Shown here piece by piece: positions 36,344 to 54,292 of a stretch of 64,000 nucleotides of DNA. Location of the stretch: positions 14,300,854 through 14,364,853 of the forward strand of contig NC_045147.1 in the NCBI RefSeq assembly GCF_008831285.2. The letters run 5' to 3'. The DNA is from Nymphaea colorata. Its lineage: Eukaryota; Streptophyta; Magnoliopsida; Nymphaeales; Nymphaeaceae. Within the stretch, counting starts at the first letter, position 1. Every line of letters begins with the position of its first letter. The position numbers and the translations under genes are program-made. The notes beneath the pieces are model-generated. The model was not told where the DNA came from. It made no database searches and was given only the letters and a program-made list of their open reading frames with translations.

Positions 36344-39067
36344 TCAAGCAGCTGGCTGTTTATTCTTTGTGGCCCACCGCTTCCTAGCCTCCTCAAGTGC
36401 TTCATCACGCTGCCTCGAGAGTTCCTGAAACCATTGCTGGTACTGCTGGCTAATCAAATCAAATTCCGCTTTCAACTCCTCATCCTCGTCTTCCTCCAAA
36501 GACGATGAGGCATAGCTCCGGGTGTTCGCAATATCAGCAAAATCGTTTAAATTACAGACTGACAAATCTAAATTTGCCACATCTGCGACGTTGTTTTCCC
36601 TCGTTTCAGGAACCAAATCAACAACATTAGAACATTCAGTTGAGACCCCAGAGGCAACTGACTCAAGGGATTCCTGGTCCGCTGCAGCAGCAGAACTTGA
36701 AGGGGAATCAAATCCACCATGGGACATGGCATCGTCTGGTTTTGTAAATGCACCATCCTCATGCTGCCGCTTTATGGAACCCTCCACAGAACTCAGATCA
36801 ATGCAATAATTCTCCAAATCTGACCCAGACAGGACATCTTCTATGCCTTTGACAGCACTGCTTCCATGTACTCCATCCCATGAATAACCAACGGAGAACC
36901 GAGCATGCTCCGGCACCTTAGATTCTGTCCGGACACAGTTTGTTCCATTTTCTGAGGGGGGAACGGAAGGTTCCCACTCAGGTATTAGTTTCATTATCAG
37001 GAAATCAATGAACTCTGCAATAAATGTGACATCTTGATCAGAGAGATCTAGCTGCTCCACCATCTCACTGGCCACCGAAAGTGCCGTGTCACTGTCAAGG
37101 TAAAACATAAAATGCACATTCTTCACACGACCTACAACAAAAGATTATCTTGTCATTACGAAGCTATGGCTATAATTGAAACAACCCAAGGCCCAAGGAT
37201 TGTCTAATGTAACTGACGTGCAAATTCAGTTAATTAATCTTCCCACCCATTATATCAGATCATCACTTACCATCAGGGCCAGCAATCCTCAGAACTAGAG
37301 ATATAGAATTAGCATCAGTTTTGTCTCCCTTCAACCTGAACGAATAGTTCTTTTTGGACCTCTCGTATTCCAAGCTTGGAAAGCAGTGGGTATTTATGCT
37401 GTTCCTCGAATTAGTGCTCATAGATGACTGCTTGTAGTCATAATCTATGTCCATTGATAATGGTCCAGACTTCACCTGAGTAACAGAAGCCGCATCAGAG
37501 TGCACAGACGAACCTTCCAAGTTTGAGGTTTGGGGCACTAAAGTGGGTAATTGCAGAGAGTTGCAGGCTTGCTCTTTTAAATCAATGTGCTGAAGAAATT
37601 GATATTTCAAAAGCTCCCTTGCAGAAGGCCTTTCCGATGCTGGGGCTAGACATTTCTCAATAAGCAACTTTACTTCAGGATCATTAACCATGTCTAAGGC
37701 TGCAGGTTTGATCCCCTGAAAGGGAAATAATGGATGAATAGCAATACCAGACATAATAAGATCAATTTAACCTAACACATCAGCAAGCTTACAGAAGAGA
37801 CTTTCTTATAAATCTGGGCTGGGTTCTTGCATTCACTGTAAGGGTACTCAAATGTGACCATCTCCAATAAGCACATGCCGAAGGAATATATGTCAACAAG
37901 TTCGTTGTACTCTTCTTCATAAAGCTCTGGAGCCATGAACTCAGGAGTCCCTAAGGTAAAGAGAGTTGGATAGCAGTAAAGATTGACAAAAACCAAAATC
38001 AAAATATCAACCCACAAACAATTCAAGTTATTAGTTACCAATCACGCTTCGGGCACTAGGCTGCTGCATAATAGTTGCTAATCCAAGATCTCCGATCTTT
38101 ACTTGCCCATGATTTCCATTAACGAAAATGTTATCACATTTCAAATCTCTGTGAATAATGGGTGGATTATGCCCATGAAGATATTGCAGTCCACGAAGAA
38201 TCTGTCTGGCCCAGTTCTTTACAGCCTTCATGTCCACCTTTTTATGTTTCAGACGGTACCTAATATTATTTGAAAATTTATTTCACTGCCATATCTACAA
38301 AGATCTCAAAGTATACCACAAAAAATTAAGAATTTCATGATAAGTCATGAAACAATAATTGAAAGGGGTGACTCCAACTTACTTTCTTAGACTCCCAGAC
38401 GTAAACAACTCCGTAATTATGTTGATGGTCTTCTTCTGCTCATCGACCCATGAACTAAAAAATTTGATAATGTTATCGTGTTTAAGCGATTTCAGCAAAT
38501 GCACTTCCGAATACAATCTCTCTAAATCTTCAGGCGACCGTAAGACATCGCCCATTTTGACTTGGTTCCATGCCACTTCTATCCCATCTACTTCATCAAA
38601 TGACCTGTATCTGGATAGACAAGGTTAAGAGGCCCAATCCCAACTCTCTTTGTTCTTCACCTTCAAATTTGGATAAACGATGGAAAGAAAAAATGGAAAT
38701 TTTGAAGGATACACAGTCTTGAATGCTCCCTTACCCAAAACTTCCGTATACTGATAACAACCATACAAGATCGCAATCAAATAAATGCTAATGCAAATAT
38801 CATAAGATATAAGCTATGAACAAATAATACAACAATAGATTCAATTATTTGAGGGAGAAAAAAAGAACCTCCATCAAAAATCAGTCTGAGAATCCTATAA
38901 ACATAAAACGAATTTTCGATCATCTTTTCACAGATGAGAATGAGGCCATTCCCATTGTCGACAGAACTCACCCGGATGTATCGACCACTAGGGTCCGTTT
39001 CCGCAATCTCCAAATCAGGCAGCTCTGATTCGCCGGAACACCGGTCTCCGGTCGGCGAGCCGTTCAT
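36344..39067 (-). CDS. WNK: WNK (with-no-lysine) protein kinase, complete
   Basis: Seven exons on the minus strand (39067-38972, 38750-38713, 38610-38383, 38259-38039, 37950-37793, 37715-37271, 37131-36344) give 657 residues, with GT-AG at every junction. The kinase domain starts [19 protein letters not shown]. The lysine lies in the glycine-rich loop (K43) and the usual subdomain II lysine is replaced in EVAWNQVKM, the WNK signature. HRDLKCDN (D159), GDLG (D178) and GTPEFMAPE follow. A PF2/autoinhibitory-like segment begins [16 protein letters not shown], and the C-terminus has the [22 protein letters not shown] coiled coil. WNKs are cytosolic Ser/Thr kinases in ion, clock and flowering-time signalling. 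An in-frame ATG at 39154 would add 29 Arg-rich residues; I prefer 39067 because family members start close to the GRY motif. Intact, unlike copy A. Confidence 0.93.
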
Positions 39068-39700
39068 GTTATCGGAATCCCTAAAAAATGATGCAAGCCA
39101 ACGCAAAAGGACCCCGCAGCCTCGCCTTCTCAGAGACGAGCCACGGCAGTCCATCGCATCGGCATCTCACTGCGCCTACCAGCGAATCCTTCGGACGCGG
39201 CCGCGGACAAAGACGAACCAAACGCCAACCGGAACCGCAATCGACACCAAAGGCCCACCCTACCTCTCTGCGACGACCCCAAAATCATTCCCCCCTTAAT
39301 CGATGCTTCCATTCCAGAAACACCCTTTATCCACAAGAACTACCAGGTCCTAACCCCCACGCCGTGCCGCCGTGGGGCCATCTTCGCCGTCGCCGCCGCA
39401 GAGAGGTGAAACCAAAACCTCCCTTAGAAACCAAGCCGTACCATCTCTGCAATCCCTGCTGGAAGAGGATGAACCAAGAGAAGAGAAGAGAAGGCAGCTG
39501 AAAACCCTAACTGATGGAATTGGGCAGAGAGAAAACCCTACAATTATGCGGAAGGGGCATTCTAGGGTTCGGTGGTGGCGCTAGGTGGCGCCAGAGCGGA
39601 AGAACCGGATGAATCAAACAGATGGATGGCACCGGGAAACCCCTCGCTTCCCTCCCTTCCCTCTGCGCCAAGATGGACACCCCAACTACCTAACTTACCT
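39068..39700 (-). promoter_or_regulatory. WNK: presumed WNK promoter and 5' UTR
   Basis: GC-richer sequence directly upstream of the WNK start, in contrast to the AT-rich DNA beyond 39700. Open frames here overlap on both strands without recognisable domains, as expected of a GC-rich leader. I cannot locate a TATA box or transcription start. Confidence 0.4.
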
Positions 39701-42700
39701 GTCACCTATTTATCATTTTTTTCCTTTATTTCATTATTTTATTTATTAACTAAATAAAGTTATTTGTTTTCCCAAATAAATCTTCTCTTATACAAAAATA
39801 ATGTGCATAATTTTTTTTATTTATTTTGGAAGCTTTATTTGCAAATAAATGATTCATGGGATGCTCACAATATTCCCAACACATTTGGGTCAATTGTAGA
39901 AAGAATCACAAGAAGGCCTGGCATCCTCTTTTTTCATTTCTTTTTTCCCAAAATTTTAATGGTAAAACTTCACGGATCCGATCACTTAATCAGCATGGAC
40001 CCGCTTAAGTATCATTTCACTCCGGCACATATGCTTGTTCATTTCCTTTTGTTAAAATATGATTTTTCAAATAATTTAACTTAATTAAGAAATAGTTTTT
40101 TTCTGAAAAACTATATCACAAATGATACCATAATGATAAATTGAAATAGATTTACCATACTATTTATGTAGAATGAATTTACAAAATCAGTCTTTTTAAC
40201 ATGTGGGTTAAATATTTAGACCTTTAAAAGACTCCTGGTCTTTTGTCTTAAGTTTTCAAAGACATCTCAACTACACAAGTTTCTCATGTTTTCCAAATTT
40301 TTAGGCAAAAAGAATTATGTTTTAGTAACTTTTTAACGAAGATATCAGGTATGCAGCAAGCAACGCAATTAATATCAATAAAACTTATTAAAAAAGTGCA
40401 TGGAAAAGCATTAATGTTGTGCCTTTATTGTTTTAAGTATTTTTAGAAATATTCCAAGTACATTAAATATATCAAATAAATTTCATTACCAACAGCATGC
40501 AAAGTTTAGCTCATTTTTTACTCACACGGCTTTGGTTCAGGGGACGTATCGTTCAAATTTCTGTCCCATCAATTTTTTCACGGCCTGAATGCCGGAGATG
40601 CAACATTTTAAATGTTTGCCCATTGATTCATGAAAGACAAAAATAAACGAAAATTTCAGCAACCAAAAACTTTAATTGATGATAATCGTTTGATTTATTT
40701 ATGGTTGAGCAAAAAACAGAAAGAAAATTGTGATGAGCAGATGAACGTTTTTCTTTTTATTTTCTTCACAACTGGATGATAACCATCGTTCATTCACCTC
40801 AATATATAAATAAACATATATCCACTAATATTACTATTATCTAAAATATATATATGTATATTTAATAACCGAAAATTGTTTATTTTTCCAACTCCTTTTT
40901 AAGAAGGTGGACACAAAGAGACATTTATTTATTACAAAATCAGGCCCGAGACCCAAGGGATTCGAACACAATAAATGCCTTAAAATTTGCTTCGTATTTG
41001 CCAACCTCGTCAGTGTCCAAAAAAGGAAGGATTGGATTCATGTATGGATTTACGTTTAAAAATACTTCTTTTTTTTTTTTTTTAAATGGGAAGTAACTAT
41101 TACCATATCTAGCTATTTCGATTTTCGATGTTGCTTAATCCAACTTGGAATGATATACGAATTCCAATGAAAAAATTACAAACGCGATCCGGAAGTATAT
41201 ATCGGGTATCCATAAGATTAACCCAATTAGATTACTAATCACATATTCGATATAGGATTTACCTTATCCAACCGCTTGAATCATCAATGGAATTGTTGGT
41301 CTATGTATGTCTTTGGTGCATTTCGTGCCACAACTTTTTTAAGTGTCCGTATTAATCTGCAAAGTTCTTCATTGCTTTGATTTTCATTTCATAGAAGAGA
41401 ACTCATATTAATCTACAAAGTTCTTCATTCCTTTGATTTTCATAAGGAAAAATATACACCTCGGTCTCTTATCTATATGCCCTTTTAAACTTGGAGGATG
41501 TTGCAAATAACTTTGCCAAGAGGAAAATTTAGAACCCAGTATAATTTTTCTTAAAAAGAAAAACTGTAACAGTATTTCTATACTCTCTCTGTTTTGTCAA
41601 AATTGAATCATACATGTACTAGATTTCCTATCACGTAGTAGCCTACACAAGACAGTACAACTCTTCTAACATAAACTAACACATACCATCCTTAACTGAT
41701 TAAGATTTTGTATGAAGAAAGGCAAGTTGTCCATTTCGAGTCGAGCTTTCTGTGAATTCATGAACAAAGTGTCTTCTCTCGTGCTGCGGAAAGAGAATAC
41801 AAGGGTTTCAAGAGCTTCGGGCACGCATGCTCACAAAATCTTCTTTTTCGTTATAGCAGAAGCAATCTTATCAACCCTCAAAATCATCTTCTTTTCTGTT
41901 ACAGCATAAGCAATCTCATCAACCCTTCCTAGAAATGAGTTGGAAGGGACACCCGTGCCTGAATCCTTGTTGAAATAGCAGCGAAGCACCCTAGTTCCTA
42001 CATGTGCATTTCTCGAACACCAGTATGATCTCATCATTCTAGACCGTGTCGTTAGTGCCATCTTTTGCTTAGACCACTTCAAATTGAAAAATACATCTTG
42101 AATTCCACGATCTGTCAATCTGAGCAAGTGATTCAGGAGCCACTCACGATAATAATTAATGGTGCAATGTCCTGTCTTAATGAACATACAACTAGAAGTG
42201 GAAGCTACATAACTGCTTACACCATATTGGATTAGTAGATGCTTGTGCAATCCCCATGGAAGATGTTCTCGTCACCACAGGCACAACCACTGTCCATCAA
42301 AAACATGAAACTTTCTCATTATATCAATCAAATCGAGAAGATAAATCAGAAATTACATCTAAGCTTGAACAGTATCTACACTTTTGCCAAATTTTCATGC
42401 CATCATATGCCACATAATGTTTCTATATTTAAAAAACCCAGAAACTGAGAACAGAAGTCACAACTGAAAGATGATGAGCTAAGAGAACCTAATACTAGTA
42501 ACTGTCACGGGGGCAATTGGCCAAATTTTGAGGTAAACAGTAACTAGTGCACCAACCAATTTCCTTCAGCATCAGCGTGCAAACTGTCAAAGAGATCCAG
42601 CATGTGACACTGGTCCAATCACAGTAGAGGCTCACTAATAACCAGAAGGTTATCCGTAGATAAAAGCAAACAAAATCCAATAACATGTGTTTCATTGATG

Positions 42701-43547
42701 AAATATGTACTTGATGTCAGTAAACACTCATATTCTTCACAAGGTAAGAGACAAATACATGTTCTTGCAACTTTAAGAACGAGTTATGGATTGACGCCAC
42801 AAGAAGATAATCCAGGCAATATTTGACCAGCCATTTATGAAATGAAATCACTGAGAAAAAAAAAATTAACATAATATAGGGATGGACTGACATGATAAAA
42901 GAAATGACCTCTATATAGACCACAAAGAACATATAAAAAATTCACCCAATGGATCCAGCAGTGAATGAATAAACAAATTAAATAAATTCTAATATGTAGA
43001 TCATGATACAGTTGCTGCACAACGTATTTCTTACATTCGTTATGATCCAACACGTTCTTTTCCCTTTTTCTCTTTTTCACAAGCTAAAAGACAAACACAT
43101 ATATGTCTCACTGCCTTGAAGTTCTGTATTTTTTCCCTGCCCCGTGCTGGCTGGAAGGAATCTCAAACTCTAATGGGAAAGTAGCTTGAATTCTATCTCC
43201 TTTCCTGCGTGATACTCCAAGTTCCAATGACTGTTTCTCCATTCCTCTCTTTCCATCGTTATCAACTTTTTACCTTCAGTCATCCAGTTGCAAAGAATGC
43301 AAAACTGCAGCTTGTTGTTTTGTATCTCCTAGTGTCAATCAGTTGAGAAAAATTTTTATGTCAATAATCTTCTGCCTGAAAGATGAAACAAATATGCAAC
43401 AAATTAGAGGTGAAAAGGAGAACCGCTACAAAAGTTAAGGACTCAACAATACAAATATACAATTATAGGCATAGGAAAGGGAGCTAATCAGATCGAGAAA
43501 ATAATGAGTCACTACTTTACTGTTGGCATAGAAAAAGAGCTAGTAAG
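39701..43547. other. spacer, no confident gene
   Basis: AT-rich DNA with homopolymers. A minus-strand frame across 41831-42250 (about 139 codons, first codon TTG) has no domain I recognise; its end is a duplicated 16-residue unit resembling VDEIAYAVTEKKMILR. The 42.3-43.5 kb part lies downstream of the PPR gene and may include its 3' UTR. Nothing else is supportable. Confidence 0.5.
41838..41935. repeat. 48-bp tandem duplication
   Basis: Two imperfect copies with period 48, starting ATCTTCTTTTTCGTTATAGC at 41838 and ATCTTCTTTTCTGTTACAGC at 41886. The period is a multiple of three and the minus strand stays open through both. I cannot link it to a known protein. Confidence 0.7.
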
Positions 43548-45773
43548 CTAAAGAAACAATGAGTTACCAGTGCTGCGCCTCTGAATCCTAATGGCTTCAA
43601 TTTCCAGCTCTTTAGCAGCCTCAATCATCCCCCTTGCATCATATGCCTGGACCATGGAAGCAAAAGTGATATCATCAGGCTGGCACTTCCTCCTTTTCAT
43701 CTCCCCAAACATCTGCTTCATTGCTTTCAACTCCCCAGCACGACCATAGGCACTGATAATGCTGTTGAAAAATGTTGTGTCCAAAACTACATTAGAGTTA
43801 TTTATTTGTCTTAGAATTGTTCCAAACTTATCGAGTCGTCCTGCTTTACTATATCCAGTGATAAGCGAAGTGTACGTGATGCAATTAGGCTTCATTCCTT
43901 GCTTCTTCATCACATCAAAGAAATATTCCATTTGTTGGATATTTCCAGCTTTACCAAATATCTCAATAATTATATTATAAGTAACTATTTCTGGTGAAAA
44001 AAAACGCCTCTTCATAAACTCCAAGACCAATTCAATCTTCTCATAGATGGCTGACTTACCATATGATTTGATCAAGATATTAAATGTTGTCAAATCCGGT
44101 TCAATGCCCATGACTTGAAATTCTTGATACCATGTTTCCATTTTCTCTATTTGGCCAGCATTCCCATAAGCCCATAAGAAAGAGTTCATTGTATATATGT
44201 CAGGCAAACATTTGCCGCCTTCCAGCATATCCATAAGCAAATCTTCCATCAATTCAAGCTTCCCCATCTTCCCATACCCATCAATGATTGTGTTATAAGT
44301 TACAATGCTGCAGTCAAAACCCAAATAGGACATCTCTGTCAGCAGCTTGTTGATCAGATCAAACCGATGCGACTTGCTGCAGCAGTTAATGAGAAGCGTA
44401 TAAGCATATACATCTGGTTTGCATTCACAAACAGTCTTCATCTCGTCAAGTACACGAAATGCCTCATCCAAACGTCCGCTAAGGCCATAAACACCCATTA
44501 AAGAGGTGTAGACATCAACAGTTGGCTTCAGCCCTTCAGACAACATGAGTCTGAAGAGTTCACTTGCTTGTCCAGGTAGTTTGGACCTCCCAAGCATTCT
44601 AAAGAGTTGTACATAAGTTTGACATTTTGGAGTATACCAGTGTTGTATCCGAAGTAATCCAAATATCTGCAAATGCCAAAACAAACGAAAGCTACCACTT
44701 GATACTTCTAAAAACCTCTTACAAACATCCTATTATAAAAAATGCGAAAAATAAACATGATTTGTTTGGCAACGTTATGATCTTTGTCCGGATACGTGCA
44801 AAAGCAATTTTCGATTTCCTTGCAAAAACAATGTGAAAATCTATACGTAACTCAACAGATAAAAAAAGAGGCCCCACGTGACACATTCCCAACCATGTCC
44901 ACCATAGCAAGATTAACAAGCATCGACTGAGATAAAACCTACTACTAATGAGACATTTTTATTTAAATATCCCAGTTGTTTCAAAAAATGAGAGAAAACA
45001 ACGAAATTCGTAGACTCACCGGGCGAATCCCCTGAGATATTCAGAAAAAATTGCGCACAACCAGGTGAACTCTAAGCATTTGAAAACAACAAACCATAAT
45101 CCTTATCAAAACAAAATTACCAAAATAAAAAAGAAGAATGCATTTAATCCCCACAAATGAGAACGCCATAACGGGAGCATAAACGAATAACCAATGAAAA
45201 GAAGTTTAATCCAGTGTCGATCGATTTCTCAAGCCGAATAAAGAGAACGCACTGTACCTACCAGTATCCAACGACTCAAAAGTAGGTAGAAAGTCCCCAA
45301 AAGAAGTACCTTCGAAAAACCAAATTTTTTAGTTCTGCAGACTCCCACTATCAATTACGTTCCTAAACCTCAATAAACACTTTAATTCTCCGCCTTTTTC
45401 ATACCCTAAGAGCAGACTCCCACTGGTCCTGCTCGATGCTCTGAGATAAAGCCTCGAGTACAGCCTTTGGCCACAGCCGACCGGAACGCGAGAACCCTGC
45501 CTTACGCTGGACACTTCCAATAGCGGCCTCCGTCCTCAGGATCTGAGACATCCTCCGCTTCTCGTCCTTCTGGATGCCCTTGGTCGTCACCTCGACGGTC
45601 TTCTTCCCGGAGCTGGTGACGACCGGGACCGATATGGGTTGCCTCCATTCTCCGGAGACGTGCCGAAGAAGGCAAACGCCAGGAGGGCACCGGACTGGAG
45701 AACCGAAGACGTCGAGGGAGGCGGAGGACCCGAGCTTCGCCGGGTCGGCGAAGGCCGCGGAGCATAACGGCAT
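43548..45773 (-). CDS. P-class PPR protein, At5g48730-like
   Basis: Exon 1 is 45773-45405 and exon 2 is 44666-43548, joined GCTCTTAGG/GTATGA to TTTGCAG/ATATTTGG, for 495 residues. Residues 1-70 are Ala/Ser/Pro/Val-rich with few acids, a plausible organelle transit peptide. KLWPKAVLEAL-like sequence (RLWPKAVLEALSQSI) and QHWYTPKCQTYVQLFRMLG lead into about ten PPR motifs such as PTVDVYTSLMGVYGLSGRLDEAF, CSIVTYNTIIDGYGKMGKLE and PDDITFASMVQAYDARGM (each shown only in part here). This order matches Arabidopsis At5g48730/At3g53170-type proteins, which bind organelle RNA. I use the ATG at 45773; the frame extends upstream without an ATG. The C-terminus reads RRSTGNSLFL then stop. A GT at STG/GTAACT could be a donor to an unseen last exon, so the last few residues are uncertain. 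Confidence 0.88.
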
Positions 45774-46001
45774 GCCTAATTCCGAGTGACCGCCGGCTCG
45801 CCCGATGGAAATAATATCCTGGGGTTGGCCGGAAAAATGAAGGTGAAAGAGTGATGACCTCCCCGTGAAGCCCAATCAGCGGGAAAGGTTGACAAATTTT
45901 ACGAGTACAGACGAAACTTTTTAGCGGAAATACAATAACGAGGTCGTGTTTAACTTTTTTCTTTCACATTTAGTGGAAACTTAAGAATGTGCCTAAAATT
46001 T

Positions 46002-46100
46002 TTTGACATATTAGTGTTCTTTTTGCCAGGCTCCTCAAACTTCGCCTTTCCTTTGCAAGTTTTTTTTTTTTAGTGGCAAAAAGAACACTAATATGTCAAA
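46002..46100. repeat. perfect 27-bp inverted repeat, 45-nt loop
   Basis: 46002-46028 and 46074-46100 are exact reverse complements (arm begins TTTGACATATTAGTGTTCTT). The loop is pyrimidine-rich with a T run. It could be a small fold-back transposon or a hairpin transcript precursor; only the structure is visible. Confidence 0.9.
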
Positions 46101-46264
46101 CGTTTTTTGAAGAGTCATTTGGTAACAGTAATACACTATTATTGTTTCATAAATTTGAGATATTTTTTTTAGAAAGAGTTATTGTTTCATGAATTTGATT
46201 AAAAAATAAGGCACATTTTTAAAACAATATATTGTATTGTTTTGTAGAAGCATCTTTATCGCTA

Positions 46265-46612
46265 TTAAACTATCTGGAGTTTTTGTAAAATTACATTTGC
46301 ACATAAACCCAAGTCATAAGCATGAATCTATGTCATTGTTTGAGCCAATTGATGGGACAATAACAAATGGATTTGTCCTACAAAATAAAGCACATTCATA
46401 AAACAATATGCAATGGTGTAGTGATTTACAATTTTTTTCTATTTTGAGATAGATTCATAAGATAATAACAGCACATTACTGCTTTATAAATGGCTTCGTA
46501 AAATCAAGAGTTAGAGAGGCCGAAGAGGCTACTTGTGTCTTTTTAGCTCCATTAAATTTTCTAATCTTTTTGTAAAATTACATGTGCACATTAACTCAAG
46601 TCATAAGCATCA
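46265..46612. repeat. diverged direct repeat, about 60 bp, two copies
   Basis: 46265-46322 and 46548-46612 share words including TTTTTGTAAAATTACAT, GCACAT, and CAAGTCATAAGCAT in the same order and spacing. The intervening DNA repeats words like ATTGTTTCATAAATTTGAG. It looks like a decayed repeat family. Confidence 0.65.
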
Positions 46613-47907
46613 TCATGTTTCATGTTTTAACCAAGTGGGTAGTGAGTTGAATTATATGGCTCTGCTTTCTCTTTAGAGGTATAAAGACACTTTTTAGGTG
46701 CCATAAATCAACCCAAAAAATTAAGATAAGTTCATGAGACACTATAATTTTCGTTGTATGAATAGTAAATTCACGAGACACTTACAAAATGTCCTTGTTA
46801 TTACCAGGGTGGCTTGGTCGAGTGTGTAGCGCAGCAAGGGTGAACAACAATGAAGAAAAAAATGTTTAAATATTATATGAACAACTACTAAATGCTTAGT
46901 CACTTGGGAAGATGGTGGGTCAATGCCTTGATATTATTAACGTGTATAACAATTATTGCACTTGAAATCCAATGAAAATTTTAATATGGGTAATCTGAAG
47001 ATGTTTTAGTGATGTTTAAAGAAATAATTAGGAAAGCAAAGTGAATACTTATATAAGGTACCTATTTGTAAAATGGAAAAAATAGTTACAAATTTTAATA
47101 ATTGTCTCGTTTTAGTGAATCCACTCCCTCGACATGGAAGTTTCGTACCGATAGGTGTAGCATATGTCACCTACATGTGGTGGTGCCGGTGCTCGATACG
47201 GCACATTTAAAAAAGTACGATATTTATTATTATTATTATTAATTTATTATTATAATATGTTATATATATATAAATATAAATGACAAAAAATTATAAACAT
47301 TATATATAATATATATTATATCAAACAAATATTCAATTTGTAGCCAGGCCAACTGCGCACGCATGTTACACACCGGCGGCCGATACTTCCTTTGGTGCGC
47401 TCCACGGGCTTCGATACGCTGACCACGTGTAGGCCACACCCTCTTCTCCTCCTCTATTTTCCTTCTGCTACTTTCAACGTGCTTTTCCCTTTCCCTTCCC
47501 TTTTATAGGGAGTCGAATAATCCATTGTTTTACTCTGGCCACTTTTCTTGAGTATTTTGGCCTTTGCTTTCCCCAAATTAAGCGGGAAGCTGAGTTTCTG
47601 CTGGTCTCTGATGCATCCCATGGTCAATCTCTATCTTACATGCATGTGCAGGATGATGGCTGGTCTGCGATCCACTTCTCTTGATTAACTTCAGAAAATT
47701 TTGCACCCGGATATTCTGCCATTCTCTCGAGCAAAAAATGGTGGGAAAATTGCTCATTTGCTCATTTATTTTCCTTTATTTGATCAATAATGGCAACTGT
47801 TTCTTGGCGTCCTGTTTGTGGTATGTGTTTTCTTCTTTTTGTTCTCTAACTATTCATGTTGGATTGGTTTCTTTCTCTGTTGTCTATTTTTGTAGGCAGT
47901 AGATGAA

Positions 47908-53489
<5,582 letters not shown>

Positions 53490-54292
53490 ATAAAAGGTTT
53501 ACTTTCAGCATCAACAGACAACTGAAACTTCTTGTGTACCTTTGACAGTATGTTTCCTTGGATTGTGGAGGCAGATTGTTAATGTGCGCTTGGTCTTTGT
53601 TTTGTGATCATTATGAACAATCTTGGCCCTTTGGAAACGGGTATTTTGGTGAATTGATATATTAGCACTTTTGATGTTCAATGAATTAAAGAATTATAGA
53701 ATTAGACTAATGAACTCGAATTAGAGAATTTTTTTTTTAGAATTAAGTAGAAGGAAAAAAAACTAGAGCTGAACCTCCTTGAGATCAGCAGCAGTGTGTG
53801 CTCTCAGTAGTTACACTAAAATGTGGCTTTAGATTCGAGAACTTTTGGATATGAAGGACGTACCGCTCCTCCCATCGGATCTTAAAGCAAATTTTCAGCA
53901 ATACTTTTTGGCAATTGTCAGCCAAAAATATTCAGAGAAATTGAAAAACTGGTTGATTTTAGATCTAGTTTAAATTAGATGAATTAATAAAACTTGTATT
54001 TGTAAGATTAGAGGATTCGTATCACAATCAGAAATATCCCAAACACGAGAGAACGTTTTCATACTTTGTTGTTTTTGTCGAAAAATATTGTACGAGATGA
54101 ATCTCAGTCCACCGACGCCCCGTTTCTGAGGTTTTCTTTCACGCGGAAATTCTGGTAAAAACGCACCAAGACGAACGAAAGCAAACGCGGGAAGTCACTT
54201 TTCCCGTTGGAGAGCACAACGATTGAGAGAGAGAGAGAGAGGCAACGGAAACCGCTGACTGTACGTCCAGGGCGCGGATCAGCGGCTTGGAG
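53490..54292. other. short spacer between ITPK and FKGP
   Basis: Holds the ITPK 3' flank and the FKGP leader. A (GA)n tract lies at 54224-54241, about 50 bp before the FKGP ATG. No gene is seen; about 800 bp separates the two same-strand coding regions. Confidence 0.6.

Larger units (their letters stand above)
26972..38698. repeat. copy B of 11.7-kb duplicated block
   Basis: Direct repeat of 13795-25510. It starts immediately after the gap and runs past the copy A break into unique sequence containing the WNK 5' end. The two are collinear with no rearrangement. Single-base indels cluster in the first 3 kb of this copy and in the last 3 kb of copy A. Confidence 0.95.
45774..47907. other. spacer between divergent PPR and ITPK
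   Basis: Intergenic region between divergently transcribed genes, so it should hold both promoters. It includes a perfect 27-bp inverted repeat (46002-46100), a dispersed direct repeat (46265-46322 and 46548-46612) and AT-rich simple sequence at 47220-47330. A GT donor after GTCCTGTTTGTG near 47820 and the acceptor TTTTTGTAG at 47895 suggest a non-coding first exon for ITPK. No other gene is seen. Confidence 0.5.

Noticed and set aside
13795-38698. A genuine recent segmental duplication of Yippee-RPC10-WNK
   Set aside because: The boundary coincides with a 100-N gap, microsatellites have equal lengths, and the only differences are homopolymer indels that worsen towards the gap. I keep it as a possibility but not as the main reading.
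39068-39154. WNK start at the upstream in-frame ATG (39154)
   Set aside because: It adds 29 Arg/Leu/Phe-rich residues not typical of plant WNKs, whose first Met lies close to the GRYxRY motif. It cannot be excluded without transcripts.
45774-45875. PPR start at 45875
   Set aside because: The codon there is TTG; the first in-frame ATG is at 45773, which leaves a plausible transit peptide.
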